64,000 bases of DNA. It comes from Defluviitoga tunisiensis. Lineage in GTDB: Bacteria; Thermotogota; Thermotogae; Petrotogales; Petrotogaceae. Where the stretch lies: positions 1,366,501 to 1,430,500 of the forward strand of contig NZ_LN824141.1 in NCBI RefSeq assembly GCF_000953715.1, written 5' to 3'. Position numbers and translations under genes: made by a program. Below the pieces are notes generated by a model that did not search any database, was not told the origin of the DNA, and saw nothing but the letters and a program-made list of their open reading frames with translations. This document shows, piece by piece, positions 1 to 7,827 of the stretch; positions within the stretch are counted from its first letter, which is position 1; every line of letters starts with the position of its first letter.

Positions 1-304
1 AGGTGGTCCATATAGAAGAAAAGCAGTTGTTTTTCAAGAAGCAGTAAATAAGAGTTTAAAAGGCGGAGAAGAGTTTGCGGGGGTTAAGATTGTGTCAATA
101 GAAGATGATCCATCTCCTTTTAGACTGGTTTATGATCCCACTCATCCTGATGCGAATGAGGAAGGTTATGTTAGTTATCCAAATGTTAATGTGTTGAGGG
201 AAATGGTCGATATGATTTCTGCACAAAGGGCTTACGAAATGAACGCAGCAGTTGTAAATTCTGCCAAAAGTATGTACAATGCGGCGTTAAATATTGGTAG
301 ATAG
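1..304 (+). CDS. flgC: Flagellar basal-body rod protein FlgC (3' part)
   Basis: This is the C-terminal part of FlgC, a proximal rod protein of the flagellar basal body. The frame is already open at base 2 and begins with GGPYRRK, which is typical of FlgC, so the start lies left of the window. The C-terminus carries the rod/hook-family tail motif (MVDMISAQRAYE) that forms the coiled-coil end of axial proteins. The ATA... GTG-type codon at 92 is an internal residue and not a start. fliE follows after 13 bases with its own Shine-Dalgarno site. That gene pair is normal for flagellar operons, so the cell is probably motile. Confidence 0.95.
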   Translation, partial: GGPYRRKAVVFQEAVNKSLKGGEEFAGVKIVSIEDDPSPFRLVYDPTHPDANEEGYVSYPNVNVLREMVDMISAQRAYEMNAAVVNSAKSMYNAALNIGR

Positions 305-317
305 GAGGTTAAAAATT

Positions 318-617
318 ATGGTTGATGGAATTAATAATATAAAAGGTATAGGAACTGAAAATATTAATATTGAAAAGCAGAAACAAGAAACCAAGAAATT
401 AGATTTTTCTGAAATGTTAAAAGAGGCTGTTGAAGAAGTGAATTCCTTACAAAAAAATGCTGATAAGGTAGCTGCAGATTATGCTTCGGGCAACATTACA
501 GACATATCTCAAGTAGTTATATCTGCGGAAAAAGCGTCTCTTTCCTTAAAACTTACTGTGGAAGTAACAAATAGGATAGTTGAAGCCTATAAGGAAATAA
601 TGCGAATGCAGATATAA
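318..617 (+). CDS. fliE: Flagellar hook-basal body complex protein FliE
   Basis: FliE is the small rod-base protein that links the MS ring to the proximal rod. The 99-residue product has the usual FliE length. It carries the family pattern in the second half: 'DFSEMLKEAVEEVN', then a region rich in Asp/Ala/Ser, then 'KASLSLKLTVEVTNRIVEAYKEIMRMQI' in pieces at the C-terminus. I chose the ATG at 318 because AGGAGGT ends 8 bases upstream. The longer open frame from 294 overlaps flgC and would put the ribosome site inside the gene. It is probably co-transcribed with flgC. No fliF follows, so the flagellar run ends here. Confidence 0.93.
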   Translation: MVDGINNIKGIGTENINIEKQKQETKKLDFSEMLKEAVEEVNSLQKNADKVAADYASGNITDISQVVISAEKASLSLKLTVEVTNRIVEAYKEIMRMQI

Positions 618-752
618 TTACAATATTCCATTATTACCACAATAAATGTTTAAAAAAATTAGAATATATGTAAATAATAAATGGGTTAAAGGACCCAATT
701 TTCTCTATTATATAATTTGATAAACAATTTTTATAAAATGTTTAATAAAATT

Positions 753-761
753 TGTTATAAT
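753..761 (+). promoter_or_regulatory. Extended -10 promoter for the HDOD gene
   Basis: TGTTATAAT (TG-N-TATAAT) lies about 40 bases upstream of the GTG start at 800, in the AT-rich 182-base gap after fliE. I see no good -35 box, which fits an extended -10 promoter. The same nonamer occurs on the other strand ahead of the gene ending at 20357. Confidence 0.5.
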
Positions 762-799
762 TTTATCAAATATAACAAACCTTATCGAAAGGAATAAAC

Positions 800-1672
800 G
801 TGAAGGAAAATAATTTAAGAGAGATAACCAATAAAATTAAAGAGTTACCGACGCCTGATTTTTTAGTACAAAATATTATTTCGATATCTTCAGATAATGA
901 GTCAGATATGAAAGAACTAGTAAATTCTATATCTCAATCACCAACTTTAACGGCAAAAATATTAAGACTCGCCAATTCTGCATATTATTCTTTACCAAAA
1001 AGAATAACTAGGCTGACTCAGGCAGTTAATTTGTTAGGTTTAAAGACAGTCAGAAATTTAGCTTTAAGTATTTTTACGGTAGAAAACTTTTTTGATAAAG
1101 AGTATCCTTTTTTTAACACCTACAATTTTTGGCAGCATCTTATAACTACAGGAATAGCTTCAGAACTGTTAGCAAAATATCTTAATTTTCCTGAAAAAGA
1201 AGAGTCTTTTATGTGTGGTATTTTACATGATTTAGGAAAAATAGTGATGGCTCATATTATGCCAGAAGTGTTTGAAATGGTTATCAAGGTAGCTCAGCAT
1301 GAAAAAATTTCTTTTTTTGAATCTGAAAATCTTTTGTCGACAATTGGACACCAACAACTTGGAAAAATATTATTTGAAAATTGGAATATGTCTGATATTG
1401 TTTTGGATGTGGTTTCACTTCACAATCAACCTTTAAATTTAGAGAATGAAACAAACAAGAAGATTTTATATATTGTACATTTAGCAGACTCAACCATTAA
1501 TCTTCTTTTTTATGGGTTTTCTGGATGTTATAATATACCTGTTGTTGAATCAGAGGTTTGGAATTTTCTGGGGATTAATTATTCAATGTACGAGAGTTAC
1601 TTTGAGGATCTAAAAAAAACTATAGAAAGATCTAAAGAACTTATTTACATGAATCAAATACTTAATAGTTAG
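800..1672 (+). CDS. HDOD domain signalling protein
   Basis: This is a 290-residue protein made almost entirely of an HDOD domain, a relative of HD phosphohydrolases used in bacterial signalling. The first third shows the family's helical core (SPTLTAKILRLANSAYY, then AVNLLGLKTVRNLAL). An HDLGK motif near residue 143 keeps the His-Asp pair, which is often lost in HDOD proteins, so residual metal binding is possible. There is no GGDEF, EAL or receiver domain. The start is GTG, with GAAAGGA 8 bases before it. It follows the flagellar genes and abuts rbfA, whose ribosome site overlaps its stop codon. A role in motility or cell-cycle signalling is only a guess from position. Confidence 0.85.
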   Translation: MKENNLREITNKIKELPTPDFLVQNIISISSDNESDMKELVNSISQSPTLTAKILRLANSAYYSLPKRITRLTQAVNLLGLKTVRNLALSIFTVENFFDKEYPFFNTYNFWQHLITTGIASELLAKYLNFPEKEESFMCGILHDLGKIVMAHIMPEVFEMVIKVAQHEKISFFESENLLSTIGHQQLGKILFENWNMSDIVLDVVSLHNQPLNLENETNKKILYIVHLADSTINLLFYGFSGCYNIPVVESEVWNFLGINYSMYESYFEDLKKTIERSKELIYMNQILNS

Positions 1673-1684
1673 GAGGCTAGCGAA

Positions 1685-2044
1685 ATGGCAAATTATAAGA
1701 AAGAAATGCTTGAATCGGAAATGAAGAAGATTATTACAAGAGGTTTTTCTGAACTTAAAGATCCTCGAATTAAAGATAAAATGATAAATATTAATTTTGT
1801 ACGGTTGTCTGGAGATAAGTCTTATTTAGACGTTTATGTTTCTTCTTTAGATGAGGATGTTGATACGATAATTGATGTTTTAAATAATGCTAAAGGTATG
1901 TTTAGAACATTAATTGCAAAGAATATTGATATATATAAGGCCCCAGAGATTCGATTTCACAAAGATGAGGGCATTGAAGCTAGCATTAGAATTAATCAAC
2001 TGTTAGAAACCCTAAAAGAAAAACGTTCAGAGGATGATGAATGA
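1685..2044 (+). CDS. rbfA: Ribosome-binding factor A
   Basis: RbfA is a KH-fold assembly factor that binds the 30S subunit and helps mature the 5' end of 16S rRNA. The 119-residue product is of normal length. It has the family's N-terminal 'ESEMKKIITRGFSELKDPRI', a central strand 'SYLDVYVSSL', and 'APEIRFHKDEGIEAS', which matches the family's conserved end of the KH-like core. AGGAGG is placed 7 bases before the ATG. Its last four bases overlap the start of truB (ATGA), so translation is probably coupled. The rbfA-truB-ribF order is widespread in bacteria. Confidence 0.95.
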   Translation: MANYKKEMLESEMKKIITRGFSELKDPRIKDKMININFVRLSGDKSYLDVYVSSLDEDVDTIIDVLNNAKGMFRTLIAKNIDIYKAPEIRFHKDEGIEASIRINQLLETLKEKRSEDDE

Positions 2045-2958
2045 AAAGCGGAATAATAGTAATTAACAAACCAAAAGGTATTACTTCTCATAAAGTTGTT
2101 GAAAAGTTGAGAACTATTTTAAAAACAAAAAAAGTTGGTCATGCAGGAACACTTGATCCCTTTGCTACAGGTGTACTTGTAATAGGAGTTAATAAAGGTA
2201 CAAAGGTACTTGAATTTTTTCTAAATGATAAAAAAAGATATTATGTAAAGGCCAAATTAGGAATTATTACCGAAACGTTTGATCTTGATGGTGAAATTAA
2301 AGAACAGAACGAAGTTACAAAAGAGCAAATAGAAAGTGTAAAAGATGTTGTTTTTTCATTTGTGGGAGAGTATCTACAAGTTCCACCTGCTTACTCGGCC
2401 AAAAAATATAAAGGGAAACATTTATATGAATATGCTAGAGAAGGTAAAATAATCAATTTACCTCCCAAGCTTGTACATATATATAATATTACTAATTTTA
2501 AACAAGAAGACATAGAGTTTAGTTTTGAAGTAGAAGTGAGCTCAGGAACTTATATAAGATCTTTGATAATGGATATTGGATATAAAGTTGGATGTGGAGC
2601 GGTAACTATAGAATTATGTAGAAGAAAAAGTGGAATTTTTACCTTAGATCATTCAATAAATTTAGAAGATGCATCATATAACAAAATCATACCTATAGAT
2701 AATTGTATCAATTTTCCATATGTAGTAGTAAATCATGGAGATAAAGTTTTAAAAGGACATCAAATATATAAATCAAATATATTAGAATACTCAGAATTTG
2801 AAAAAGGAGAATATGTTAAAATATACAATGAGCAAAAGGAGTTTATTGGAATAGGAATAACTGAAAGAAGTTCGAAATTTTTAGCTACACTTTTAAAGAT
2901 GCCAGAAAGAGATGATCGAATAGTAAAGATATACAAAAATATATACGAGGTGACTTGA
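2041..2958 (+). CDS. truB: tRNA pseudouridine-55 synthase TruB
   Basis: TruB isomerises U55 in the T-loop of tRNAs. The N-terminal half shows GIIVINKPKGITSH and the catalytic block HAGTLDPFATGVL, with the nucleophilic Asp at about residue 39. Further on are the VPPAYSAKK and 'SSGTYIRSL' motifs of the TruB fold. The C-terminal ~90 residues could hold a small PUA-like domain. The 305-residue length is normal. The ATG overlaps the rbfA stop, and its own stop overlaps the TTG start of ribF, so these three genes form one translationally coupled unit. Confidence 0.95.
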   Translation: MKSGIIVINKPKGITSHKVVEKLRTILKTKKVGHAGTLDPFATGVLVIGVNKGTKVLEFFLNDKKRYYVKAKLGIITETFDLDGEIKEQNEVTKEQIESVKDVVFSFVGEYLQVPPAYSAKKYKGKHLYEYAREGKIINLPPKLVHIYNITNFKQEDIEFSFEVEVSSGTYIRSLIMDIGYKVGCGAVTIELCRRKSGIFTLDHSINLEDASYNKIIPIDNCINFPYVVVNHGDKVLKGHQIYKSNILEYSEFEKGEYVKIYNEQKEFIGIGITERSSKFLATLLKMPERDDRIVKIYKNIYEVT

Positions 2959-3872
2959 AATTGTATGCTATAACAATCGGGGTATTTGATGGAGTTCATA
3001 AAGGCCATCAATACATTTTGAATAATACTTTAGAATTAGCTCAAAGTTTAAATCTTGAACCTTTAGTGTTAATGTTTAGATATCCCGCTGAGAAAATTTT
3101 AGGAACTACTTTTGATGGATTAATTTTACCTAGCTGGAGAAGGAAAGAAATTTGTGAAAATCTAGGATTCGAAGTTATTGTGAAAGATATGGAGGAAGTT
3201 TGGGATGTTTCGCATGAAGAATACATTAATAATTTGATTGACATGGGTGTGAAGGCCATAGTATGTGGAGAAGATTTTACCTTTGGTAAAGATGCCTTGG
3301 GAGATGTGAATTATCTACAGTCAGTAAGTATATCTAATGGATTAAAAATAAAAATATTGAAAGATTTTAAGGAAGATAGTACCAGAATAAGTTCTTCATT
3401 GATTAAAAAAGAACTTAAAAACGGGAACATAAAAGTTGCCAATGAAATGTTAAATAGGCCTTGGACTTTAGAAGGTCCTGTTTACGAGGACAAACATGTG
3501 GGTTTTAAACTAGGTTTTCCTACTGCGAACATCAATATTCTCTACAAAGAACAAATTATTTTTCCAAAGTTTGGTGTTTATTTAGTAAGAGGTAAAATCC
3601 AGGGAAGGAAAGGCAGTTTGTGGGGGTTAATGAATGTAGGCATTAGACCGACAATTCATGAGCCTAATAAAGAACCGAAAGTTGAGGTATATTTTCTTGA
3701 TTTTTTTGGTAATTTGTATAATGAGTATATTATCTTGGAAGTTTTAGATTTCTTAAGAGAAGAGAAAAAATTTGAAGATAAAAATCAACTTGTAGAAGCT
3801 ATGGCAAGAGATGAAGACAAAGCCAGAGAGATAATTGTAAAGAGGTATGGAAATATAAAAAGCATTTTATAA
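2955..3872 (+). CDS. ribF: Bifunctional riboflavin kinase / FAD synthetase RibF
   Basis: RibF phosphorylates riboflavin to FMN and adenylylates FMN to FAD. The N-terminal nucleotidyltransferase domain has GVFDGVHKGHQ (residues 9-19), the HxGH-like signature. The C-terminal riboflavin kinase domain begins near residue 165 and contains GFPTAN (about 186) and the 'GLMNVGIRPT' block. The start is TTG: CGAGGTGA lies just upstream and the TTG overlaps the truB TGA. No clear terminator follows. An AT-rich gap and the tandem array come next. Confidence 0.95.
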   Translation: MKLYAITIGVFDGVHKGHQYILNNTLELAQSLNLEPLVLMFRYPAEKILGTTFDGLILPSWRRKEICENLGFEVIVKDMEEVWDVSHEEYINNLIDMGVKAIVCGEDFTFGKDALGDVNYLQSVSISNGLKIKILKDFKEDSTRISSSLIKKELKNGNIKVANEMLNRPWTLEGPVYEDKHVGFKLGFPTANINILYKEQIIFPKFGVYLVRGKIQGRKGSLWGLMNVGIRPTIHEPNKEPKVEVYFLDFFGNLYNEYIILEVLDFLREEKKFEDKNQLVEAMARDEDKAREIIVKRYGNIKSIL

Positions 3873-3977
3873 TTATAAGTAAATTGACTATTAGGAATAG
3901 AGTAAGCAAAATAAAATATTTAAATTGATATTTCAAAATATATAAGCATAGTAAACACTTAAGTTAGGGACTTTAAC

Positions 3978-4378
3978 AATAAATATTTTCTAAATAATAA
4001 GCATTTGAATTTATAACGGGTCCAGGGCGTAGCCCTTTCCCCTCTTTAGTACAAGTACCAAAATAGTTAAAGAAATAAATATTTTCTAAATAATAAGCAT
4101 TTGAATTTATAACGGGTCCAGGGCGTAGCCCTTTCCCCTCTTTGGTACAAGTACCAAAATAGTTAAAGAAATAAATATTTTCTAAATAATAAGCATTTGA
4201 ATTTATAACGGGTCCAGAGCGTAGCCCTTTCCCCTCTTTGGTACAAGTACCAAAATAGTTAAAGAAATAAATATTTTCTAAATAATAAGCATTTGAATTT
4301 ATAACGGGTCCAGGGCGTAGCCCTTTCCCCTCTTTAGTACAAGTACCAAAATAGTTAAAGAAATAAATATTTTCTAAA
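3978..4378 (+). repeat. 96-bp tandem repeat array (about 4.2 copies)
   Basis: A unit of exactly 96 bp repeats head to tail; the marker GCATTTGAAT falls at 4001, 4097, 4193 and 4289. Copies differ at only a few bases, for example TTTAGTAC or TTTGGTAC, and AGGGC or AGAGC. Each unit carries a short palindrome, AGGGC-GTA-GCCCT, and a second one, TTTGGTA-CAAG-TACCAAA. Related single copies lie at 15526, 20887 and, in part, 57801, each ahead of a gene. There are no unique spacers, so it is not CRISPR. The remaining part of the gap (3873-3977) is AT-rich and holds nothing I recognise. Confidence 0.95.
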
Positions 4379-4467
4379 AGTAATCAATTCTAAAACATAT
4401 ATATAATAAGAATTTTTAGATTTCTTTAGTAAGTAAAAGAACATTTTAGTTTTAAGGAGGATTTTTT
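4379..4467 (+). promoter_or_regulatory. Downstream part of the shared leader module, before the ddl-like gene
   Basis: This stretch matches the gene-proximal part of the modules at 15526, 20887 and 57801. It has 'CTAAAACATATATATAATAAG', with a -10-like TATAAT at 4402-4407, then an AT-rich leader of about 50 bases and AAGGAGG before the TTG start. The distance from the end of TATAAT to the start is 61 bases, close to the 54-57 of the other copies. A promoter role is inferred; no good -35 box is visible. Confidence 0.55.
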
Positions 4468-5457
4468 TTGAAAGTAGCTATTGTTACAGATGAACCAAGG
4501 TACAAATATTTTCCTAATATAGAAAGTTTAAAAGAGGACGAACAAAAAAAAGTCACAGTAAATAATTTAAGAGAAGCTTTATCTAATGATTTCGAGTGTC
4601 TGCAGCTTATTTTTGATGAAAATATACTTTATAATTTAAAGCGGCAAGACATAGAACTAGTTTTTAATTTGTGTAATGGCATACGAGGTGAAGCCAAACT
4701 ATCACAGTTTCCTGCCATTTTAGAATTTGCTAATATTCCGTATACTGGGTCTTCACCAGAAGGGCATTTGTTAGCTGGAAATAAAATATATTCTAATATT
4801 ATGCTTGAAAAAGAAGGTGTACCTGTTCCAAAATATGAAAAAATATATAATATAAAAGATCTAAATTATATTAAGTTAAAATATCCCATTTTAATTAAAC
4901 CAAAAGATGAAGGTTCTAGTAGAGGAATTCACGATGATAATCTAGTGTTTGATAAAGAGGAATTGAAATCGAAGGTCGAGAGGCTGTTGAAAAAATATAC
5001 TTCTCCCCTTATTGCAAGTGAGTTTATTGATGGAAGAGAATTTACTGTTGGTGTTTTGGGTAATGGTTCTACAATAAAAATACTACCAATACTTGAAATT
5101 GATTTTTCGAATTTACCGGAAAATATAAATAGATTTTATAGCTTTGAGGTAAAATTTAAATATGCGAATATGACTGAATATCATATACCTCCAGAAATCG
5201 ATGAAAAGGCTAAGATTAATATCGAAAATACTGCAATTAATGCTTACAATGCGTTATGTATTCGTGATTACGCTCGAATAGATATTAGAGTAAAAGATGG
5301 AGTTGCTTATGTTTTAGATGTAAATTCTTTACCAGGTTTAAGAAAAGGATATAGTGATTTAACAAAAATGGCTGAGGCAGAAGGTTTGAAATATAAGGAT
5401 CTAATCAGATTAATTGTTCAAAATGCTCTAAAGAGGTATAATCTTCTTGACAAGTGA
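4468..5457 (+). CDS. D-alanine-D-alanine ligase-like ATP-grasp enzyme
   Basis: This is an ATP-grasp ligase of the Ddl family; the true Ddl makes the D-Ala-D-Ala end of peptidoglycan precursors in the cytosol. The 329 residues show an N-terminal domain with 'LVFNLCNGIRGE' and PYTGSSPEGHLLAGNK, an ATP-binding segment PKDEGSSRGI (about 145-154), and the metal/substrate block VLDVNSLPGLRKGY (from about 282). In typical Ddl the last block reads E-x-N-T-x-PG, so some divergence in substrate is possible. The start is TTG after AAGGAGG. It stands alone behind the repeat module and is followed by tRNA-Val. I call the family with confidence but not the exact substrate. Confidence 0.85.
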   Translation: MKVAIVTDEPRYKYFPNIESLKEDEQKKVTVNNLREALSNDFECLQLIFDENILYNLKRQDIELVFNLCNGIRGEAKLSQFPAILEFANIPYTGSSPEGHLLAGNKIYSNIMLEKEGVPVPKYEKIYNIKDLNYIKLKYPILIKPKDEGSSRGIHDDNLVFDKEELKSKVERLLKKYTSPLIASEFIDGREFTVGVLGNGSTIKILPILEIDFSNLPENINRFYSFEVKFKYANMTEYHIPPEIDEKAKINIENTAINAYNALCIRDYARIDIRVKDGVAYVLDVNSLPGLRKGYSDLTKMAEAEGLKYKDLIRLIVQNALKRYNLLDK

Positions 5458-5475
5458 CAAATAAAATAATATAAT
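5447..5475 (+). promoter_or_regulatory. Consensus promoter for tRNA-Val
   Basis: TTGACA at 5447-5452 and TATAAT at 5470-5475 are separated by exactly 17 bases, a perfect sigma-A-type promoter. The -35 box lies inside the last codons of the ddl-like gene. The tRNA begins 26 bases after the -10 box. Confidence 0.9.
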
Positions 5476-5501
5476 CTAGTTATAAATGAAAAGCATAGAA
5501 A

Positions 5502-5576
5502 GGGCGCTTAGCTCAGAGGGAGAGCGTCTGCTTCACGCGCAGAAGGTCGTAGGTTCAAGTCCTACAGCGCCCACCA
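5502..5576 (+). tRNA. tRNA-Val (anticodon CAC)
   Basis: The cloverleaf is complete. The acceptor stem GGGCGCT pairs with AGCGCCC, the D-arm is AGCTCAGAGGGAGAGC, the anticodon stem-loop CTGCTTCACGCGCAG has CAC at its centre, the T-arm contains GTTCAAGTC, and the 3' CCA is encoded. Only five bases separate the CCA end from the converging nfo stop codon, and I see no terminator hairpin between them. Confidence 0.97.
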
Positions 5577-5581
5577 ATTCC

Positions 5582-6451
5582 TTATTCCTCTAGTTTTCCA
5601 ATCTTTTTAAGAATATTTTTAATTACTTGAATATCTTCAGCATGTTCTTTGTCGTCTCCTGGAGTTTCTAACAATAATGGCAGATTACAAATTTCATCAA
5701 AAGAAAGGAAAGTCTCAAATCCTTTAATTCCTATATAACCTTTTCCAATGAATTCATGTCGGTCTTTTCCTGCCCCTAAATCATATTTTGAATCATTCAA
5801 ATGAATCATTTTTAGTTTTTCTAGACCCATATTTTTCTCAATGTCATCAAGTAATTTTAGGACGCCTGCTTTTGATCGTATATCATAATTTGAATCAAAA
5901 CCATGACATGTATCGAAAGTTATACCTAGCCTATTTTTAAACCGTGAAGCATTTATAATCGATCCCAAATGTTTCATGCTATATCCGATGTTTCCGCCTT
6001 TTTTTGCAACATTTTCTAGTAAAATGGTTACTTGTGTGTCTTTTATCTTCGAAAAAATAATATCCAATGCTTCAACTATTCTGTTGATTCCAAACTCTTC
6101 TCCAACACCCAAATGGCTGCCAGGATGAAAATTATAAAAGAATATACCCAGCTTATTAGTTGCTTTTATTTCTTCAATCATAGTATCAATTGATTTTTCC
6201 CAAATATCCTCTTTTGGAGACGCTAAATTAATCAGATAACTTGAATGTACAAGAACACTTTCAAAACGTATGTTAAATTTTTTCATATTGAGTTTAAATT
6301 CATCAACTTCTTGATCGGTAGGTTGTTTCATACTCCATGTCCTAGGAGAATGAGTAAATATTTGAAAAGTGTTTCCACCAATGTTTACGGTGTCTTGGGG
6401 AACTTTTTTAAATCCTTTAGATATCTTCATATGAGCACCAAGTTCAATCAC
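5582..6451 (-). CDS. nfo: Deoxyribonuclease IV (endonuclease IV, AP endonuclease)
   Basis: Endonuclease IV cleaves DNA at abasic sites in base excision repair and uses three zinc ions in a TIM barrel. The 289-residue length is normal. Family blocks seen include GAHMKISKGF at the N-terminus, VLVHSSYLINLASP, 'LGITFDTCHGFDSNYDI', IHLNDSKYDLGAGKDRHEFIGKG in pieces, and LLLETPGD near the end; the His, Glu and Asp ligands lie in these. The start is GTG with AGGAG 7 bases upstream. It is the last gene of the minus-strand run, 14 bases after the GlmL-like gene. Confidence 0.95.
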   Translation of the reverse strand: MIELGAHMKISKGFKKVPQDTVNIGGNTFQIFTHSPRTWSMKQPTDQEVDEFKLNMKKFNIRFESVLVHSSYLINLASPKEDIWEKSIDTMIEEIKATNKLGIFFYNFHPGSHLGVGEEFGINRIVEALDIIFSKIKDTQVTILLENVAKKGGNIGYSMKHLGSIINASRFKNRLGITFDTCHGFDSNYDIRSKAGVLKLLDDIEKNMGLEKLKMIHLNDSKYDLGAGKDRHEFIGKGYIGIKGFETFLSFDEICNLPLLLETPGDDKEHAEDIQVIKNILKKIGKLEE

Positions 6452-6465
6452 ACTATCACTCCTCT

Positions 6466-7827
6466 TTATATGAATTCAACATCATTTCTTAATAGGCTTA
6501 ATGCTTCATCTTTATAATATTTTCCAATTATACCAATGTTTGCAAATATGTAATTTTTATCATATGCAAATTTTACTTCTTTGGATGGAATAAGTAAATC
6601 TTCAGAGAATTTATGGGTTAAAAAACTTTCCATGATTTTTTTTCGATATTTCGAACGAGATAAGATACCTCCTGTTCCAAATAATACTTTAATAGCTGTT
6701 AAATCCTTACCTTGGGCTATTTTTTGTCGACCTAATGGGGTATAAACATAATTGATTTTACCTGCATGCCTCTTGATAGCAGTTAAAAGACAATATTTTG
6801 CTAAAAAAGCGCTAAATTCTTCTTCTAAATTGTTTTTAGGAAAAGGCGTGAGATTTTTCAATAATTCATCATAATTGCTAAAAAGATTTTTGATATTTTC
6901 TTTTCCAATCAAGTCTATAACATGTGGAGCATTTAGATATATGCCCAAATCACCATCAACAGTTCTTTTTGTTTTAGGTTCGGGTGAGACTAAGATTTTT
7001 TGTATTTCGGGTGATCCATCGGTTACCGATACAATATCTGTAGTAGCTCCACCAATATCAATTGTCAGAACGTCGTCATATAAAGTGCTTAATAGCTCTG
7101 TAGTATGTACAACTGCAGCAGGAGTTGGAATTATTTCTTCATCAACTATCTCGTAAACTTTTCCCATACCTGGGGCATTTATTATATGTTTAGAGAAAAC
7201 TTCTTGAATAATTTTTCGTGCAGGTTCCACATTTAATTGATCGACTTTAGGATACACATTTTCAGTTATTATTATTTTTTTGTTTTGCTCGTCAAAAATC
7301 TCTTTTATATCATCTTGAATAGCACAATTTCCTGCGTAAACAACCGGAGATTTAAGGGGTAGAGAGGCTAGAAGTTTTGCGTTTTCAATAACAATGTCTT
7401 CTTCTCCATAATCAACTCCCCCCGAAAGAATAATTAATTTAGGATTGATATTTTTTATTCGAGTTAATTGACTGTCTCTCAATCTTCCTGCAGTTACATA
7501 TTTTATAATAGCTCCGGCACCTAAGGAGGCTTCTTGAGCAGCTTTTACGGTCATATCATAAACTAGCCCATGAACAGTAACTGTAAGACCCCCTGCAGCG
7601 GAAGATGTAGCTAAAAATTTATTCCATTGAATTTTTTCTCCTAACTTTTTGGAAATAATATCTAAAGCTTTTTCTATCCCGATAGTTACATCACCTTCGG
7701 GTATAGTAGTTTTGTATTCACTTTGAACTAATATAGACAAGTCACTACCTATAGTTTGAAAGGCAGTTAGAACAGTTGTAGTGCTACCAATTTCTGCAAC
7801 AAGTAAATCAATTTTCATTGAATACAT
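6466..7827 (-). CDS. GlmL/MutL-family ASKHA ATPase (mutase-associated)
   Basis: This is a protein of the GlmL (MutL) family. These actin/Hsp70-fold ATPases are usually encoded beside B12-dependent glutamate mutase or ornithine aminomutase and are thought to reactivate or chaperone those enzymes. The fold signatures are VAEIGSTTTVLTAF near the N-terminus and DVLTIDIGGATTDIVSV at about residues 252-268, with LIILSGGVDYGEED in between. The 453-residue length fits the family. No mutase subunit or MutS-like B12 protein is encoded nearby, so its partner is unknown. The start is the ATG at 7827 or the one at 7818; the upstream AGGAG fits the two poorly and well-spaced, respectively. Either choice overlaps the aminotransferase gene. 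Confidence 0.85.
   Translation of the reverse strand: MYSMKIDLLVAEIGSTTTVLTAFQTIGSDLSILVQSEYKTTIPEGDVTIGIEKALDIISKKLGEKIQWNKFLATSSAAGGLTVTVHGLVYDMTVKAAQEASLGAGAIIKYVTAGRLRDSQLTRIKNINPKLIILSGGVDYGEEDIVIENAKLLASLPLKSPVVYAGNCAIQDDIKEIFDEQNKKIIITENVYPKVDQLNVEPARKIIQEVFSKHIINAPGMGKVYEIVDEEIIPTPAAVVHTTELLSTLYDDVLTIDIGGATTDIVSVTDGSPEIQKILVSPEPKTKRTVDGDLGIYLNAPHVIDLIGKENIKNLFSNYDELLKNLTPFPKNNLEEEFSAFLAKYCLLTAIKRHAGKINYVYTPLGRQKIAQGKDLTAIKVLFGTGGILSRSKYRKKIMESFLTHKFSEDLLIPSKEVKFAYDKNYIFANIGIIGKYYKDEALSLLRNDVEFI

Noticed and set aside
3978-4378. CRISPR array
   Set aside because: The full 96-bp unit repeats without any unique spacers, and no cas genes are present.
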